DNA of 64,000 nt from Methylobacterium sp. J-078 (lineage in GTDB: Bacteria > Pseudomonadota > Alphaproteobacteria > Rhizobiales > Beijerinckiaceae): contig NZ_JAKSYI010000033.1 in the NCBI RefSeq assembly GCF_022829285.1, positions 1 to 64,000 of the forward strand, written 5' to 3'. Positions 1-9,512 of this stretch are shown piece by piece. Position 1 is the first letter of the stretch, and the number at the start of each line of letters is the position of its first letter. Made by a program: the position numbers and the translations under genes. Below the pieces are notes generated by a model. The model saw nothing but the letters and a program-made list of their open reading frames with translations, ran no database searches and had not been told where the DNA came from.

Positions 1-199
1 AAACACCCACAAACCGATAGGTCCGCGCCCGGAAACCCGGACCCAAGCCCTCATCAGTACAGGAGATGCCAAAACAAGCCGCTCACAACGTGGCCGCTCG
101 CCGATGAACAGCGATATACGGACGAACGTGTAACACGTCAAGCACGAATTCGCGGAGCGCCGCGTTTTCCCGCGATTTGGCTAGATTCGCCGCTGCCGA
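1..199. other. Window edge without a recognised gene
   Basis: No open frame with a convincing protein and no RNA gene was recognised here. The stretch lies downstream of the minus-strand DUF3016 gene and may hold its 3' untranslated region or part of the promoter of a gene outside the window. Confidence 0.5.
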
Positions 200-709
200 T
201 CACTGCGGCGTCAGGCGCTTCCTGGCCCAGTCCCGCAGGAGCGCTTCCTCGTACGCGAAGGCCCCGGACCGGTTCGCGCGGGCGCCGAACAGGAAGTTCA
301 TGTCGCTCACCCGTTCGTCCCCGCCGGCGATCCGGCGACCGCCCCGCCGCAGATCGTAGCGCAGGCGGAAGGCCGGCGGCGTCACGTCGCTCACCACACG
401 TGGTGCCGAGACCGGGGACAGGCCCGGATGCGCGAAGCCCGCCAGATCGATGTCCAGCACGTCGACGCGAAGGTCGTCGCCCGGCGCCATCGCACGCAGC
501 GCCGCCCCTTCGATGATGCGTCGGATCTCCGCGAGCGTGACGCGAAGCCCAGGCCCCGCGCCGAAGCGGTCACCCGCATCCGTGTAGCGCTCGGGCGCAA
601 CGAAGTTCACCGCCACCCGCGCGGTCGGAGTGCTCGCGACGGGCCCTGCGCTGCTCGCAAGAAGCCCTATCAGCATCGCGGCATGGCGGAACAAACGATG
701 GACCGCCAT
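200..709 (-). CDS. DUF3016 family secreted protein
   Basis: The protein has 169 residues. Residues 1-25 look like a signal peptide (MAVHRLFRHAAMLIGLL followed by small residues), so the product is probably periplasmic. The body matches the DUF3016 pattern: VNFVAPERYTDAG near residue 35, a LAEIRRIIE helix near 60, and a late DMNFLFG segment that gives way to a basic C-terminus. The family has no known biochemical function. The gene starts 4 bases after the stop of the DUF2244 gene and on the same strand, so the two are probably co-transcribed. Family assignment is from recognition of the pattern; the role is unknown. Confidence 0.75.
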   Translation of the reverse strand: MAVHRLFRHAAMLIGLLASSAGPVASTPTARVAVNFVAPERYTDAGDRFGAGPGLRVTLAEIRRIIEGAALRAMAPGDDLRVDVLDIDLAGFAHPGLSPVSAPRVVSDVTPPAFRLRYDLRRGGRRIAGGDERVSDMNFLFGARANRSGAFAYEEALLRDWARKRLTPQ

Positions 710-713
710 GTCT

Positions 714-1274
714 TCAGTATCCCCGCTTCACCTGCGCGAGGGCGCGGGTCAGCCCATCGGCGATGACCTGCCGCTCGGGAGGCGAGGCATCGCGAGCGAC
801 GACCACGAACTCCTTGCGCGACACGAGGGTGAGGCTCTGCATGCCGTATTCCTCGTCCTCGACCTTGGTCAGCTTGGTCCAGAGCGGATTGAAGCGCCAT
901 TCGCGGCGCTCGCCGCGATGGGTCACCCGCGCGAGCATCACCTCGATCGGCGAGATCACGACCTCCTCGAAGGAGCGCCCGCGCCGGAAGCTCACCCTCA
1001 GCGCCACGTAGAGCGCCAGCATGTCGAGGCCGAAGAAGCCTGCCACCGGCCAGTATCCGGCCTTCACGCAGGCGACCGAAGTCACGAGGGAGACGGCGCA
1101 GCACAGCGCCATCACGATGCGGAAGCCCTCGTGGGTGAGGGATTGGTGAGGCCGGATAGTCGCTCGAAAGACCGGCCGATCCATGCTGTCGGGATCCAGC
1201 CCGTCCGGGTGCAGACCCGTCGCCGGCATGCCTGTGCGGGGGTCCTGATGATTGCCGCTCGCCATGCATCGCAT
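714..1274 (-). CDS. DUF2244 domain membrane protein
   Basis: The product has up to 186 residues and two hydrophobic segments in its middle (around FRIVMALCCAVSLVTSVACV and WPVAGFFGLDMLALYVALRV). They are followed by the DUF2244 core with a FRRGRSFEEV stretch and FNPLWTKL. This is a small inner-membrane protein of unknown function, common in alphaproteobacteria and often near nth. The first start lies only 11 bases from the divergent nth start. An internal ATG at 1184 (MDRPVFRATI) begins right at the conserved domain, would give 156 residues and would leave about 100 bases for two promoters. That shorter form may be the real one. Confidence 0.75.
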   Translation of the reverse strand: MRCMASGNHQDPRTGMPATGLHPDGLDPDSMDRPVFRATIRPHQSLTHEGFRIVMALCCAVSLVTSVACVKAGYWPVAGFFGLDMLALYVALRVSFRRGRSFEEVVISPIEVMLARVTHRGERREWRFNPLWTKLTKVEDEEYGMQSLTLVSRKEFVVVARDASPPERQVIADGLTRALAQVKRGY

Positions 1275-1285
1275 ATAACGCGCGG

Positions 1286-2020
1286 ATGCGAACCCGACAG
1301 CCGACCAAACCGCGGAAATCGCCGATCTCCGCGCGTCTTTCCGCGCCGATCGTCGCAGAGGCGCCGACCGCGCCCGAACCGGTGGGACCGGAGGCCGTTG
1401 CGGAGATCTTCGCGCGGTTGTCGGCGGCCAATCCGGAGCCCCGCGCGGAACTGGAATTCCAGAACCCTTTCACCCTGCTGGTGGCGGTCGTGCTGTCCGC
1501 CCAGGCGACGGACCGGAGCGTGAACCTCGCCACCGCCCCACTCTTCGCGATCGCAGATACGCCGGAAGCGATGCTGGCGCTGGGCGAGGACCGGGTGCGG
1601 GACTTCATCCGCACGATCGGACTGTTCAACACCAAGGCGAAGAACGTCATCGCGCTCTCGCGCATCCTCGTGGAACAGCATGGCGGCGCGGTGCCGCGGC
1701 GGCGCGAAGACCTGGAGGTGCTGCCCGGCGTCGGCACCAAGACCGCGAGCGTGGTGCGCAACGTCGCCTTTGGGGAGGAGACCATCGCGGTCGACACCCA
1801 TATCTTCCGGGTCTCGAACCGGATTCCCCTGGTGGTGGCGGCTACGACGGACAAGGTCCAAGCCGGCCTGGAGGCCCTCGTGCCGGCGCCCTACCGGCTC
1901 AACGCCCACCACTGGCTGATCCTGTTCGGGCGCTACGTCTGCAAGGCCCGCAAGCCCGAGTGCTACCGCTGCCCGATCGCCGATCTCTGCCGGTTTCCAG
2001 CCAAGACGCCGCCCCCCTGA
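1286..2020 (+). CDS. nth: Endonuclease III, DNA glycosylase/AP lyase
   Basis: This enzyme removes oxidised pyrimidines from DNA and nicks the abasic site in base excision repair. In 244 residues it shows the helix-hairpin-helix [12 protein letters not shown] (residues 146-157) with the catalytic lysine K152, and the catalytic aspartate D170 in VDTHIFR. A four-cysteine [4Fe-4S] loop at C219, C226, C229 and C235 has the C-x6-C-x2-C-x5-C spacing of the family. An N-terminal extension of about 35 basic and Pro/Ala-rich residues precedes the domain, so a later start is possible. It is transcribed divergently from the DUF2244 gene. Confidence 0.96.
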   Translation: MRTRQPTKPRKSPISARLSAPIVAEAPTAPEPVGPEAVAEIFARLSAANPEPRAELEFQNPFTLLVAVVLSAQATDRSVNLATAPLFAIADTPEAMLALGEDRVRDFIRTIGLFNTKAKNVIALSRILVEQHGGAVPRRREDLEVLPGVGTKTASVVRNVAFGEETIAVDTHIFRVSNRIPLVVAATTDKVQAGLEALVPAPYRLNAHHWLILFGRYVCKARKPECYRCPIADLCRFPAKTPPP

Positions 2021-2219
2021 TCGGGGGCCGCCCCGGCGGTGCGGACGGGGGCCAACGCCTCGCCCCCGGGCTAACGCGTTGTGCTGCCAACCGGCTTCGG
2101 GTAGTTTGCGCCACGGTCGCGGAGGCTTTCGGCGTACGACGTGTCTCTCGGCCCGGCCTCCCCCAACAGGCCGCCACGCCGCGGATTCCGCATCGTCCAG
2201 CCCGAAGGAGTCACGGCCC

Positions 2220-3014
2220 ATGGACTTCCTCAAACCACGGTACACGCCTATGAACCGCCGCCGTCGCATCTACGAGGGCAAGGCGAAGGTCCTCTACGAG
2301 GGTCCGGAGCCGGGAACGCTCATCCAGCACTTCAAGGATGATGCCACCGCCTTCAACGCGCAGAAGCACGACGTCATCGACGGCAAGGGTGTGCTGAACA
2401 ACCGGATCTCGGAGTTCGTCTTCTCGCACCTGAACGACATCGGCGTGCCGACGCACTTCATCCGCCGCCTCAACATGCGCGAGCAGCTGATCCGGGAAGT
2501 CGAAATCATCCCCCTCGAGGTGGTGGTGCGCAACGTCGCGGCGGGCTCGCTCGCGACCCGCCTCGGCCTCGAGGAAGGCACGCAGCTACCGCGCTCGATC
2601 ATCGAGTTCTACTACAAGAACGACGCGCTCAACGACCCGATGGTGTCGGAAGAGCACATCACGGCCTTCGGCTGGGCGACCCCCCAGGAGATCGACGACA
2701 TCATGGCGCTGGCCATCCGGGTCAACGACTTCCTGTCCGGGCTCTTCCTCGGCGTCGGCATCCGCCTCGTGGACTTCAAGATCGAGACCGGCCGCCTCTG
2801 GGAAGGCGACATGATGCGCATCGTCGTGGCCGACGAGATCTCCCCGGATTCCTGCCGCCTGTGGGACATCAAGTCGTCGGACAAGCTCGACAAGGACCGC
2901 TTTCGCAAGGATCTCGGCGGCCTGATCGAGGCCTACACGGAAGTCGCCAAGCGCCTTGGCATCATGTCCGAGAACGAGAAGGTGCAGACTGGCGGGCCGC
3001 GCCTCGTCCAGTGA
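2220..3014 (+). CDS. purC: Phosphoribosylaminoimidazole-succinocarboxamide synthase
   Basis: PurC (SAICAR synthetase) joins aspartate to CAIR with ATP in de novo purine synthesis. The product of 264 residues begins [20 protein letters not shown] and carries the conserved YEGKAK segment, [17 protein letters not shown] and LVDFKIE. The frame is open further upstream, but AAGGAG at 2205-2210 sits 9 bases before the ATG at 2220, which decides the start; a second ATG at 2250 (MNRRRR) is possible. The other purine genes in the window, purS and purQ, lie about 10 kb away, so purC is not in an operon with them here. Confidence 0.95.
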   Translation: MDFLKPRYTPMNRRRRIYEGKAKVLYEGPEPGTLIQHFKDDATAFNAQKHDVIDGKGVLNNRISEFVFSHLNDIGVPTHFIRRLNMREQLIREVEIIPLEVVVRNVAAGSLATRLGLEEGTQLPRSIIEFYYKNDALNDPMVSEEHITAFGWATPQEIDDIMALAIRVNDFLSGLFLGVGIRLVDFKIETGRLWEGDMMRIVVADEISPDSCRLWDIKSSDKLDKDRFRKDLGGLIEAYTEVAKRLGIMSENEKVQTGGPRLVQ

Positions 3015-3091
3015 GCCGGTCTCCCGCGTCGTCGGCGCGGGAATCGGATCGCTCGGCGCGCGGGTAACGCGTAGATACGCCTCGGGACGCC

Positions 3092-4822
3092 TCAGCGCGG
3101 GCTGACCGGACAGGCGCCGGGCCAGTCCAGGCGCAACCGGGCGTAGCTGCCGAGATCGGGGTCGAAGCCCGGGTGATAATGGGGGTCCTGCGCGAGCAGC
3201 GGCCCCCATCGCCGTTTCAGAGCCGCGACCTCGCGCTGGTGGCGGGCCAAGGCCTCCGGGGTCCAGCGCCGGCTGGCGGCCTCGAAGTGGTCGAGGACCG
3301 CGCCCGGGACGAACAGGGTCCGGTAGCCGGCCGCGTTCAGGCGCAGGCAGAAGTCGACGTCGTTGAAATCGACGGCGAAGGCTTGCCCGTCGAAGCCCCC
3401 GACCGCCGCGAATTTTTCCGCCTCCACCACCAGGCAGGCCGCCGTGACCGCCGAGACCGCCCGCGTGGCGCTCAAGGCCGCGAGGTATCCGGGGGCAGAC
3501 TCGGGAAAGTGGCGATGGGCGTGGGTCACGAGGCCGCCCGGCCCGAGGAGCACGCCGCCGTGCTGGATGCGGCCCTGCCCATCGACGAGCTTGGCGCCCA
3601 CCGCACCGACATCCGGACGCAGGGCCTCGCGCACCAGACGCTCCAGCCAGTCCGGCTGCCGGGTCGCGACGTCGTTGTTGACGAAGGCGAGGACGCGGCC
3701 TCGCGCGAGGCGCGCCGCGGCGTTGTTCATGGCGGCGAAGTCGAACGGCCCGTCGCAGGGCACGATCCGGGCGAACTCCCGCTCTGTAAGGTCGCGGAAG
3801 TAGCGGTGGGTCTCGGGCTCGGCGCTGCCGTTGTCGCAGATCAGGATCTCGCGGGGCCGCCAGTCCGTGCGGTTTAGCAGGCTGTCGATGCAGGGACGCA
3901 GGAGATCGAGGCGGTCGCGCGTCGGCACGATGAGGCTGACCAGGGGGGGCTCCGCGGGCAGCGGATGGCGCAGGGTGAGGATGCCGTCGCGCCCGGCCTC
4001 GATGGCGACGCCGCCCATCCCGGCCCGGTCGAGGGCCGTCCGAATGACGGCGTGGCGCGCGGACCGGGCCCCCTCCCCTTCCGGCGCGGCGGCATGAAGC
4101 GTCGGGTCCGGAGCGAGGGTCGATTGCGAGACCGGTCGCGGCAGGTGGCCGATGGCCCCGGCTCCGAAGCGATCGGCGAGGCGCAGGATCAGGTCCGTCG
4201 CCCGGTGGCGGGCAGGAACCTCCGAGGTCTCGCCGAGGGCGGCGAGGCCGCTTCGCCGCAGGGCGACGACCGGTCCGATGTAATCGACGGCCATCAGGTA
4301 GTCGCGGTCGAAGGCCGGACGCAGGAGCGGCATCGCGGCGCCGTCCGGGCGGATGAGGAGGGCATCGCCGTAGATCGCCTGGCGGGTGGGTTCGTCGGCG
4401 AACGCCGCCTGGAACTGGGCCGCCGCGCCGGGCAGGAGCCCGTGACCCGGGGCCGTGAGGATCACCAGCGGCGCGGGTCCGTCGAGGTCGCCCGCGCGCG
4501 CGCACCGGACGTCCACGCCCGGCGCCTGAGCGGGCCCCCCTCCACCACCCCGCGGTGCCGGCATAAGCCGGATCAGCCGGGAGGACGAACACCAGAGGCC
4601 GCGATGATCGAGGCCGAGCAGGGCGGCGAGGCGTTGCGCGGCCCGCACGCGCCGTCCGGTGAGGCGGGCGCGGAGGATCGCAGCCGTGTCGCGGGGGGCG
4701 CCGGCGAGGAGCCTGATCGCGCGCGCCCAACGCCTCGGCGCGGCCACTGAAGAGGACGCGAAGTGCAGGGCCGGCTCCACGTCGGCCGAGGCGCCCGACC
4801 CCGGGGGGCATGCCTCACTCAA
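3092..4822 (-). CDS. Multidomain family 2 glycosyltransferase (second of a tandem pair)
   Basis: The C-terminal half is a GT-A fold family 2 glycosyltransferase: SLIVPTRDRLDLLRPCIDSL, ILICDNGS, the metal/nucleotide region FVNNDVATRQPDWLERL, and the acceptor-side VDFNDVDFCLRL. The N-terminal half, with PAFDRDYLMAVDYIGPVVAL, matches a second degenerate GT-like module as in large polysaccharide transferases. It probably adds sugars to a surface polysaccharide; donor and acceptor are unknown. No ATG exists near the expected start. A TTG at 4822 overlaps the upstream glycosyltransferase by 8 bases and would suit coupling; a GTG at 4780 is the alternative. It is a paralogue of its upstream neighbour, sharing the last 270 residues closely. 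Confidence 0.85.
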   Translation of the reverse strand: MSEACPPGSGASADVEPALHFASSSVAAPRRWARAIRLLAGAPRDTAAILRARLTGRRVRAAQRLAALLGLDHRGLWCSSSRLIRLMPAPRGGGGGPAQAPGVDVRCARAGDLDGPAPLVILTAPGHGLLPGAAAQFQAAFADEPTRQAIYGDALLIRPDGAAMPLLRPAFDRDYLMAVDYIGPVVALRRSGLAALGETSEVPARHRATDLILRLADRFGAGAIGHLPRPVSQSTLAPDPTLHAAAPEGEGARSARHAVIRTALDRAGMGGVAIEAGRDGILTLRHPLPAEPPLVSLIVPTRDRLDLLRPCIDSLLNRTDWRPREILICDNGSAEPETHRYFRDLTEREFARIVPCDGPFDFAAMNNAAARLARGRVLAFVNNDVATRQPDWLERLVREALRPDVGAVGAKLVDGQGRIQHGGVLLGPGGLVTHAHRHFPESAPGYLAALSATRAVSAVTAACLVVEAEKFAAVGGFDGQAFAVDFNDVDFCLRLNAAGYRTLFVPGAVLDHFEAASRRWTPEALARHQREVAALKRRWGPLLAQDPHYHPGFDPDLGSYARLRLDWPGACPVSPR

Positions 4823-6731
4823 GGTCTTCCCCGAACGTCGTGAGGGAGAGACCGGGATGGTAGAACGGATCGTGCCGGATCGTGTCGCGCCAGCGCGCCA
4901 CGAACGCCTCGGCCTCAGCCTCGAAGCGTGCGCGGGCCGGCCCCAAAGCGGGGCCTCGGCTGGTGGATTCGAGGTGGGCCAGCACGGCGCGCGGGGTCCA
5001 GATCGTCCGGTAGCCGGCCGCGCCGAGGCGCAGGCAGAAATCGACGTCGTTGAAATCGACCGCGAAGGTCTCGGCGTCGAGGCCGCCCACCGCGTCGAAC
5101 TTGCGGCGCTCCACGGCGAGGCAGGCGGCGGTGACGGCGGAGACTTCGTGCGCGACGCGCAGGCGCCCGAGATGGCCGGCCGTGTCGGCCGGGCGGCGGC
5201 GCAGGATGTGGCCGGCCCGGCCGCCGAGGCCGACGACGACGCCGGCATGCTGCAGGGTGCCGTCCCCGTAGAGGAGCTTGGCGCCGACGGCCCCCACCTC
5301 CGGGCGGCAGGCCTGCCGGACCAGGGCCTCGAGCCAATCCTCGCGCAGCACCGCGACGTCGTTGTTGAGCAGGACCACGACCGCGCCGCGTGAGACCGCG
5401 ACGCCGGCATTGATCAGGGCCGAGAAGTTGAACGGGCCTGGTGCCGCGTGGATCGTCACGCGGGGGTCTCGGCTTAGGATCTCGTAATGGGCGAGGACGG
5501 CCGGGTCGGTGGAGCCGTTGTCGACGATCACGAGTTCGAGCGCCGGGTAGGCGGTCGCGTTCAGCACGTCGTCGCTCGACCTTCGAATCAGGTCGAGCCG
5601 GTCGCGCGAGGGGATGATGACGCTGACCAGCAGCGCCGGCGCCGGCAACGGCCAGAGCAGGTCGAAGCCGCCGGCATTCGTCGCGACACGGGCGGGCGCG
5701 CCCCGCGCGGCGAGGTGGTGGGCAAGGATCGCGGCATGCTGGCCCGCCTCCGCCGAATCAGGGGCGGCCTGCCGGGCCAGGACCCGCGGGATGTGAGAGA
5801 CACGGTCCGGCGCCACCTCGGCGGCGGCTTCGAGGAGGAGACGCAGCGGCAGCGTGTCCGGCTCGCCCAGGGGCATGGTCGCCAGGCGCTGGAGCAACTC
5901 ACCCGCGTAGAGGATCGGCGTGCCCGGATAGGCGCTGACGCGGGCGAGATCCGGGCTCCAGTCGGGCTTCAGCCGAGGGGTCGCCGGAGCGCCCTCGATC
6001 ACCGCGTCAGCGTAGACGAGTTCGGGCTCCGCCGCGTCGAGCCGCGCGTGCGCGAGGGTCGCCAGGGCATCGGGATCGAGGCGGTCGCCCGGCTCGAGCA
6101 GGACCACCGCGTCCGCTCGACCCGCGAGGCTGCCGAGTGATGCGGTCTCCGACCAGGCTCGCCGCGTCATCCGGGCATCGGTAAGCTTGCGCGCGGGGTC
6201 GGCTTCCGTCTCGGCGAGCACGAGCGTCCAGGCGGTGAAGCTCTGGGCCCGAACGCTGTCGAGGGTGGCTTCGATCGCTTCCGACTTCCCCGGGGTCGCC
6301 GGCAGGATCAGGCGCAGCACCGGCGCCATGGGGACCGGCGCGGTCTCGGCGCGCGCCCGGGCCCTGGCCCAGATCGCGTAGCGATCGAGGGGCGTGACGC
6401 CGCAGCTTCCGCGCAGGATGTCGCGGAACCGGCGCTCATCGCGGCGCAGAGCGTTGAAGACCGCCGCCACGGCGCGAAGTGGGCGCCTGCGCAGACACTC
6501 GGCCAGAACCTGCGCGGAGCCGCGTAGGCCGACCCGCTCCAGCACGAAGCCGCTGCGGCGGTCCGTGGCGAGTTCGAGCCCGGCGCAATCCGCCGGCAGG
6601 TATCCGAGCCACTGCGCCGCGCCGAGAACCGGGCCCGGAAGCACGAAGGTCTCGCGCCGCCCGTCGTGCCGCGTCAGGCGCAGGAGCGGGCGCAGGGGCC
6701 GGGCCACCGGATCGCCGCGATAGGTCAGCAC
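4815..6731 (-). CDS. Multidomain family 2 glycosyltransferase (first of a tandem pair)
   Basis: The product is at least 638 residues. Residues about 140-350 resemble a first GT2 module (LRLILPATPGKSEAIEATL, then LVYADAV and KPDWSPDL). Residues about 370-630 form a clear second one: VSVIIPSRDRLDLI, ELVIVDNGST, LLNNDVAVLREDWLEAL and AVDFNDVDFCLRLGAAGYR. This is the pattern of rhamnan/O-antigen type polymer glycosyltransferases; the substrate is not known. The only in-frame start is the GTG at 6731, but the frame stays open to 6896 and encodes a plausible continuation (AFTLEP, then TFDRRLVLTR), so the annotated start may be too late or a frameshift may be present. The 3' end overlaps the next glycosyltransferase. 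Confidence 0.85.
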   Translation of the reverse strand: MLTYRGDPVARPLRPLLRLTRHDGRRETFVLPGPVLGAAQWLGYLPADCAGLELATDRRSGFVLERVGLRGSAQVLAECLRRRPLRAVAAVFNALRRDERRFRDILRGSCGVTPLDRYAIWARARARAETAPVPMAPVLRLILPATPGKSEAIEATLDSVRAQSFTAWTLVLAETEADPARKLTDARMTRRAWSETASLGSLAGRADAVVLLEPGDRLDPDALATLAHARLDAAEPELVYADAVIEGAPATPRLKPDWSPDLARVSAYPGTPILYAGELLQRLATMPLGEPDTLPLRLLLEAAAEVAPDRVSHIPRVLARQAAPDSAEAGQHAAILAHHLAARGAPARVATNAGGFDLLWPLPAPALLVSVIIPSRDRLDLIRRSSDDVLNATAYPALELVIVDNGSTDPAVLAHYEILSRDPRVTIHAAPGPFNFSALINAGVAVSRGAVVVLLNNDVAVLREDWLEALVRQACRPEVGAVGAKLLYGDGTLQHAGVVVGLGGRAGHILRRRPADTAGHLGRLRVAHEVSAVTAACLAVERRKFDAVGGLDAETFAVDFNDVDFCLRLGAAGYRTIWTPRAVLAHLESTSRGPALGPARARFEAEAEAFVARWRDTIRHDPFYHPGLSLTTFGEDLE

Positions 6732-6891
6732 GATCCAGCATGCCCGCGCCGGTCGCGTCAGGACGAGGCGCCGGTCGAAGGTCGGATCGTCCTGGGGCTC
6801 GAGGGTGAACGCGACGCTCCGGCCCGATGCTGCGTTCAGGACGGCACCCGACGGAACGACGGGGCGCGGAGCGGCGAGGCGCGGTCGCCGC

Positions 6892-7536
6892 TCACTCCGC
6901 GGTTTCCTTGGCCGGCGTCGCGACGCGCTCCTCGGAGGTCGGTGACGCCTTGCGGTTCTTGGGGGCCGCGACGGCCTTCGGCGCCGCGCCGAGCCGGACC
7001 TCGATGTCGTAGTTCTGGCTCATGGCCGCCGGCACGATGAGGTTGTCCTCCACCAGGGAGAACAGGCCCTGCGCCTGCCCGGCCGGGACCTGGATTGCGA
7101 CGCGCCGCTGGCGCGCGACGATCGCCTTGTCGCCGACCTTGATCGCGAAGGAGACGGGGGCCTCGAAGCGGCCGGGCGCGCCGACAGGCCCGAGGAGCAC
7201 CTGACCCTCGACGCCGACCTTCACGCTCAGGGTCCCGTCCTGCAGGCGGTTACATTCGCGCGCCACCCGTCCGAGGGTGATCTGGTGGCGGAGGTTGGCA
7301 CCGTCACCGCTGCGGCCGCCGTAGACCTGGATCGCCGCGCCCCCCTCGGGCACCGTCACGGTCGGGCAATAGGGCGGCTCGCTGTCGGCCGGCTGGGACG
7401 GCGGTACGGTGGTGCCGCCGTACTTGAACATGTTGGTGAGGAAATTCCCCTCCTCCGCCCGCAGCGGGGACGCGCCGAGGCCGGCCACGACGACAGCCGC
7501 GAGGATGTTCCGCACGCCCAGGATGTTGTTGCCCAT
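6892..7536 (-). CDS. Putative secreted protein of unknown function
   Basis: This 214-residue product begins MGNNILGVRNILAAVVVAGL and has a typical signal peptide ending near SPLRA. The mature part contains PPYCPTVTVPEGGAAIQVY and a later acidic-to-basic C-terminal tail rich in Ala, Lys and Glu. Such proteins are common as hypothetical proteins in methylobacteria and relatives; no domain with a known activity was recognised. An upstream ATG at 7587 would add a basic arm before the signal sequence, so 7536 was chosen. It follows the IalB gene on the same strand, and its TGA is overlapped by a GTG (GTGA) that could begin the next frame. Confidence 0.7.
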   Translation of the reverse strand: MGNNILGVRNILAAVVVAGLGASPLRAEEGNFLTNMFKYGGTTVPPSQPADSEPPYCPTVTVPEGGAAIQVYGGRSGDGANLRHQITLGRVARECNRLQDGTLSVKVGVEGQVLLGPVGAPGRFEAPVSFAIKVGDKAIVARQRRVAIQVPAGQAQGLFSLVEDNLIVPAAMSQNYDIEVRLGAAPKAVAAPKNRKASPTSEERVATPAKETAE

Positions 7537-7614
7537 GCTCGGATCCCGTCTTCGTGTCCTTGCGTGCCCAGGGTTCTTGCGCGCCAAGGGTTCTTGCGCG
7601 CCCAGGCCGGCCCC

Positions 7615-8178
7615 TCACTTCAGGTTCTCGAAGCCCTGTGCGAAGCCCTTCATCGAGAGCGGAATGCCGACCCCCTCCTCCGGGGTCTGGAAGACGATGA
7701 AGGTCGCCTGGGCGCCGCCGCTGAACTGCTTGACCAGACCGTCATCCATCACGACCTCGGCGACACAGCCCGTGGTCAGGCAGCGCACGAAACCGGCGCG
7801 TCCGACATCCGTCTTGTCGATCTTGAGCCCGAGGCCCGAGGGCAGCAGCACGCCGAGCGGAGCCACCACCCGCAGCAGGTAGCCGCGATTGTCGGCGGTC
7901 TTGAGCACGATCACCACGAGGGTGAGGTTCGGCCGGTCCTCCGCCGCGAGGTACTGCACCATGGCGCATTGCTCGGCCTTCGCGCCGGCCGGCGTCTCGC
8001 AGCGCAGCTGCCAGTCGCCGAAGGTGTTGCGCACCATGCCCTGCGCCGATGCGCCCTGCGGAGCGAAGCCCCCGAGCAGCAGAAGTGCACCGAGCGCGCC
8101 TGCCGCGACACCCCGGGCGACCAGGCCGCGTGCGCGCTGCACCATTCCACCAGACCCCACGCGTCGATCCTCTCGCAT
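7615..8178 (-). CDS. Invasion-associated locus B (IalB) family protein
   Basis: The 187-residue product has an N-terminal signal peptide (hydrophobic core GALGALLLLGG, end near GASAQ), so it is exported. The mature domain shows the IalB signature: FGDWQLRCE, an EQCAMVQ segment, LPSGLGLKID and the cysteine pair in RCLTTGCVAEV. IalB was named in Bartonella for red-cell invasion, but relatives are widespread in non-pathogenic alphaproteobacteria as periplasmic proteins of unclear function. A start at 8145 (MVQRARG) is also possible. The short secreted-protein gene downstream is 78 bases away and may be co-transcribed. Confidence 0.9.
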   Translation of the reverse strand: MREDRRVGSGGMVQRARGLVARGVAAGALGALLLLGGFAPQGASAQGMVRNTFGDWQLRCETPAGAKAEQCAMVQYLAAEDRPNLTLVVIVLKTADNRGYLLRVVAPLGVLLPSGLGLKIDKTDVGRAGFVRCLTTGCVAEVVMDDGLVKQFSGGAQATFIVFQTPEEGVGIPLSMKGFAQGFENLK

Positions 8179-8336
8179 GGCCCGCCGCCCCGCGAGCTGT
8201 TAACCGAAAACACGGGTGTTCCGACCATGCTCGGCCCTCGACTGTCAAGCGAAGCCCGCGCCCGGGAACCGACTATCGCGCCGCGCGTACAGCCTCTAGT
8301 GCTGACCGTCACGCTTGCCCGCCAACGGACGAATCC

Positions 8337-8714
8337 ATGCGACTCCGCGCCTCCCTCCTCCTCGCCGCCCTCGAGTTCGCCGGTCCGGCCTTGGCCGAGC
8401 CCCTGCCGGTGAACGAGACCACCTATGTCGAACGCTCCCTGAACCGCGACGGGCCCCTGGTGATCGAGCACCGGCCGGTTCAGCGTACGCCCGGCGGGCG
8501 CCGCCGCGGTTCTTCGGCGGAAATTGCGGGTTTCTGCCGCGACGGCGGCATCATCCGGCGCCGGGACGAGTTCGGCCAGCCGGTGATCCTGCGCCAGCGC
8601 GAGGTGTGCGACGGCGTGGCGCCCCGCACCCTGAACCCCGGCGACGTCGATCCGCGCCCGACCTGGCCCGCCGAGCGCGTGGTGCGCAGCAAGGTGCTGC
8701 GCGCGCGGGGTTGA
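8337..8714 (+). CDS. Small secreted protein, unknown function
   Basis: The ATG at 8337 gives 125 residues with a clear signal peptide (MRLRASLLLAALEFAGPALA, cleavage probably after the last Ala). The mature part is polar and basic, with two cysteines (GFCRDGG and EVCDGV) that could form a disulphide in the periplasm. No family was recognised. It is divergent from ialB across about 158 bases, which must hold both promoters, and it converges on the metallopeptidase gene with 7 bases between stop codons. Confidence 0.65.
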   Translation: MRLRASLLLAALEFAGPALAEPLPVNETTYVERSLNRDGPLVIEHRPVQRTPGGRRRGSSAEIAGFCRDGGIIRRRDEFGQPVILRQREVCDGVAPRTLNPGDVDPRPTWPAERVVRSKVLRARG

Positions 8715-8721
8715 AGCACGC

Positions 8722-9456
8722 TCAGCCGTAACGGTGCAGGCCGGCGCCGTTGCGCTTCAGCCAGCGCTCGGCCTCGTCCACGTGCGGGCAGAGCGAACCG
8801 ACGAGGGTCCAGAAGCGCTGGGAATGGTTCATCTCGCGCAGGTGGCCCATCTCGTGGGCGACGAGGTAGTCGAGCACCAGTGGGGGCGCCAGGATCAGGC
8901 GCCAGGAGAAGTTGAGTTCGCCCCGGGCCGTGCAGGAGCCCCAGCGGCTCCGGGTGTCCCGCAGGGTGATCCGGGTCGGGCCCTGACCGAGCTTGTCCGT
9001 GTAGCGGGCCACGGCCTCGACGATGTCGCGCTGGGCCTCCCGCTTGAGGAAATCCGCGACCCGGCGCCCGATATGGGGCGCGTCGCAGGCCACCGATATC
9101 ACGGGCGCGTCCGCCACCGTCTCGAACCGGGTCGCACCGCTGCGCGCGGCGCGATGCATGATTCGGTGGGGCACGCCCCGCACCGGCAACACGGCATCGG
9201 CGGTGAAGAGCACCCGCTCGGGCATCTTGGCGAGGCGGGCCGCGATCCAGCCACCGTGGCTGACCGCGAAGGTCCGGGCGACGGCGACCGAGGTTCGCGT
9301 CGGCAGGGTCATCACGACCTCGCCGGTCGCGCTCGACACGCGCAGGGTCAGACGGCGGGCGGTGGGCCTGCGCCGAATCAAGACGCGCAGGGTCTCGCCC
9401 GCATGCACGATGTCGAGGTGATCCGGGTCCGCCCCGCGCAGCAATGCCAATCGCAT
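8722..9456 (-). CDS. YgjP-like (DUF45) zinc metallopeptidase
   Basis: The 244-residue product matches the YgjP/DUF45 family of SprT-like zinc-dependent proteins. The conserved IRRRPTARRLTLRVS segment lies near the N-terminus and the SRWGSCTARGELNFSWRL block in the C-terminal half. The zinc site is VAHEMGHLREMNHSQRFW, with the HExxH motif and a third His in the NHS segment. The protein looks cytosolic, with no signal peptide. Family members are predicted peptidases with little experimental work, so the substrate is unknown. It lies downstream of phaZ on the same strand, 56 bases away. Confidence 0.9.
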   Translation of the reverse strand: MRLALLRGADPDHLDIVHAGETLRVLIRRRPTARRLTLRVSSATGEVVMTLPTRTSVAVARTFAVSHGGWIAARLAKMPERVLFTADAVLPVRGVPHRIMHRAARSGATRFETVADAPVISVACDAPHIGRRVADFLKREAQRDIVEAVARYTDKLGQGPTRITLRDTRSRWGSCTARGELNFSWRLILAPPLVLDYLVAHEMGHLREMNHSQRFWTLVGSLCPHVDEAERWLKRNGAGLHRYG

Positions 9457-9512
9457 GGCGTCAGCTTAGCGGCTGTCGCGGGGCTCCGCCATCGATCCCG
9501 GCGGCTCCGTCC

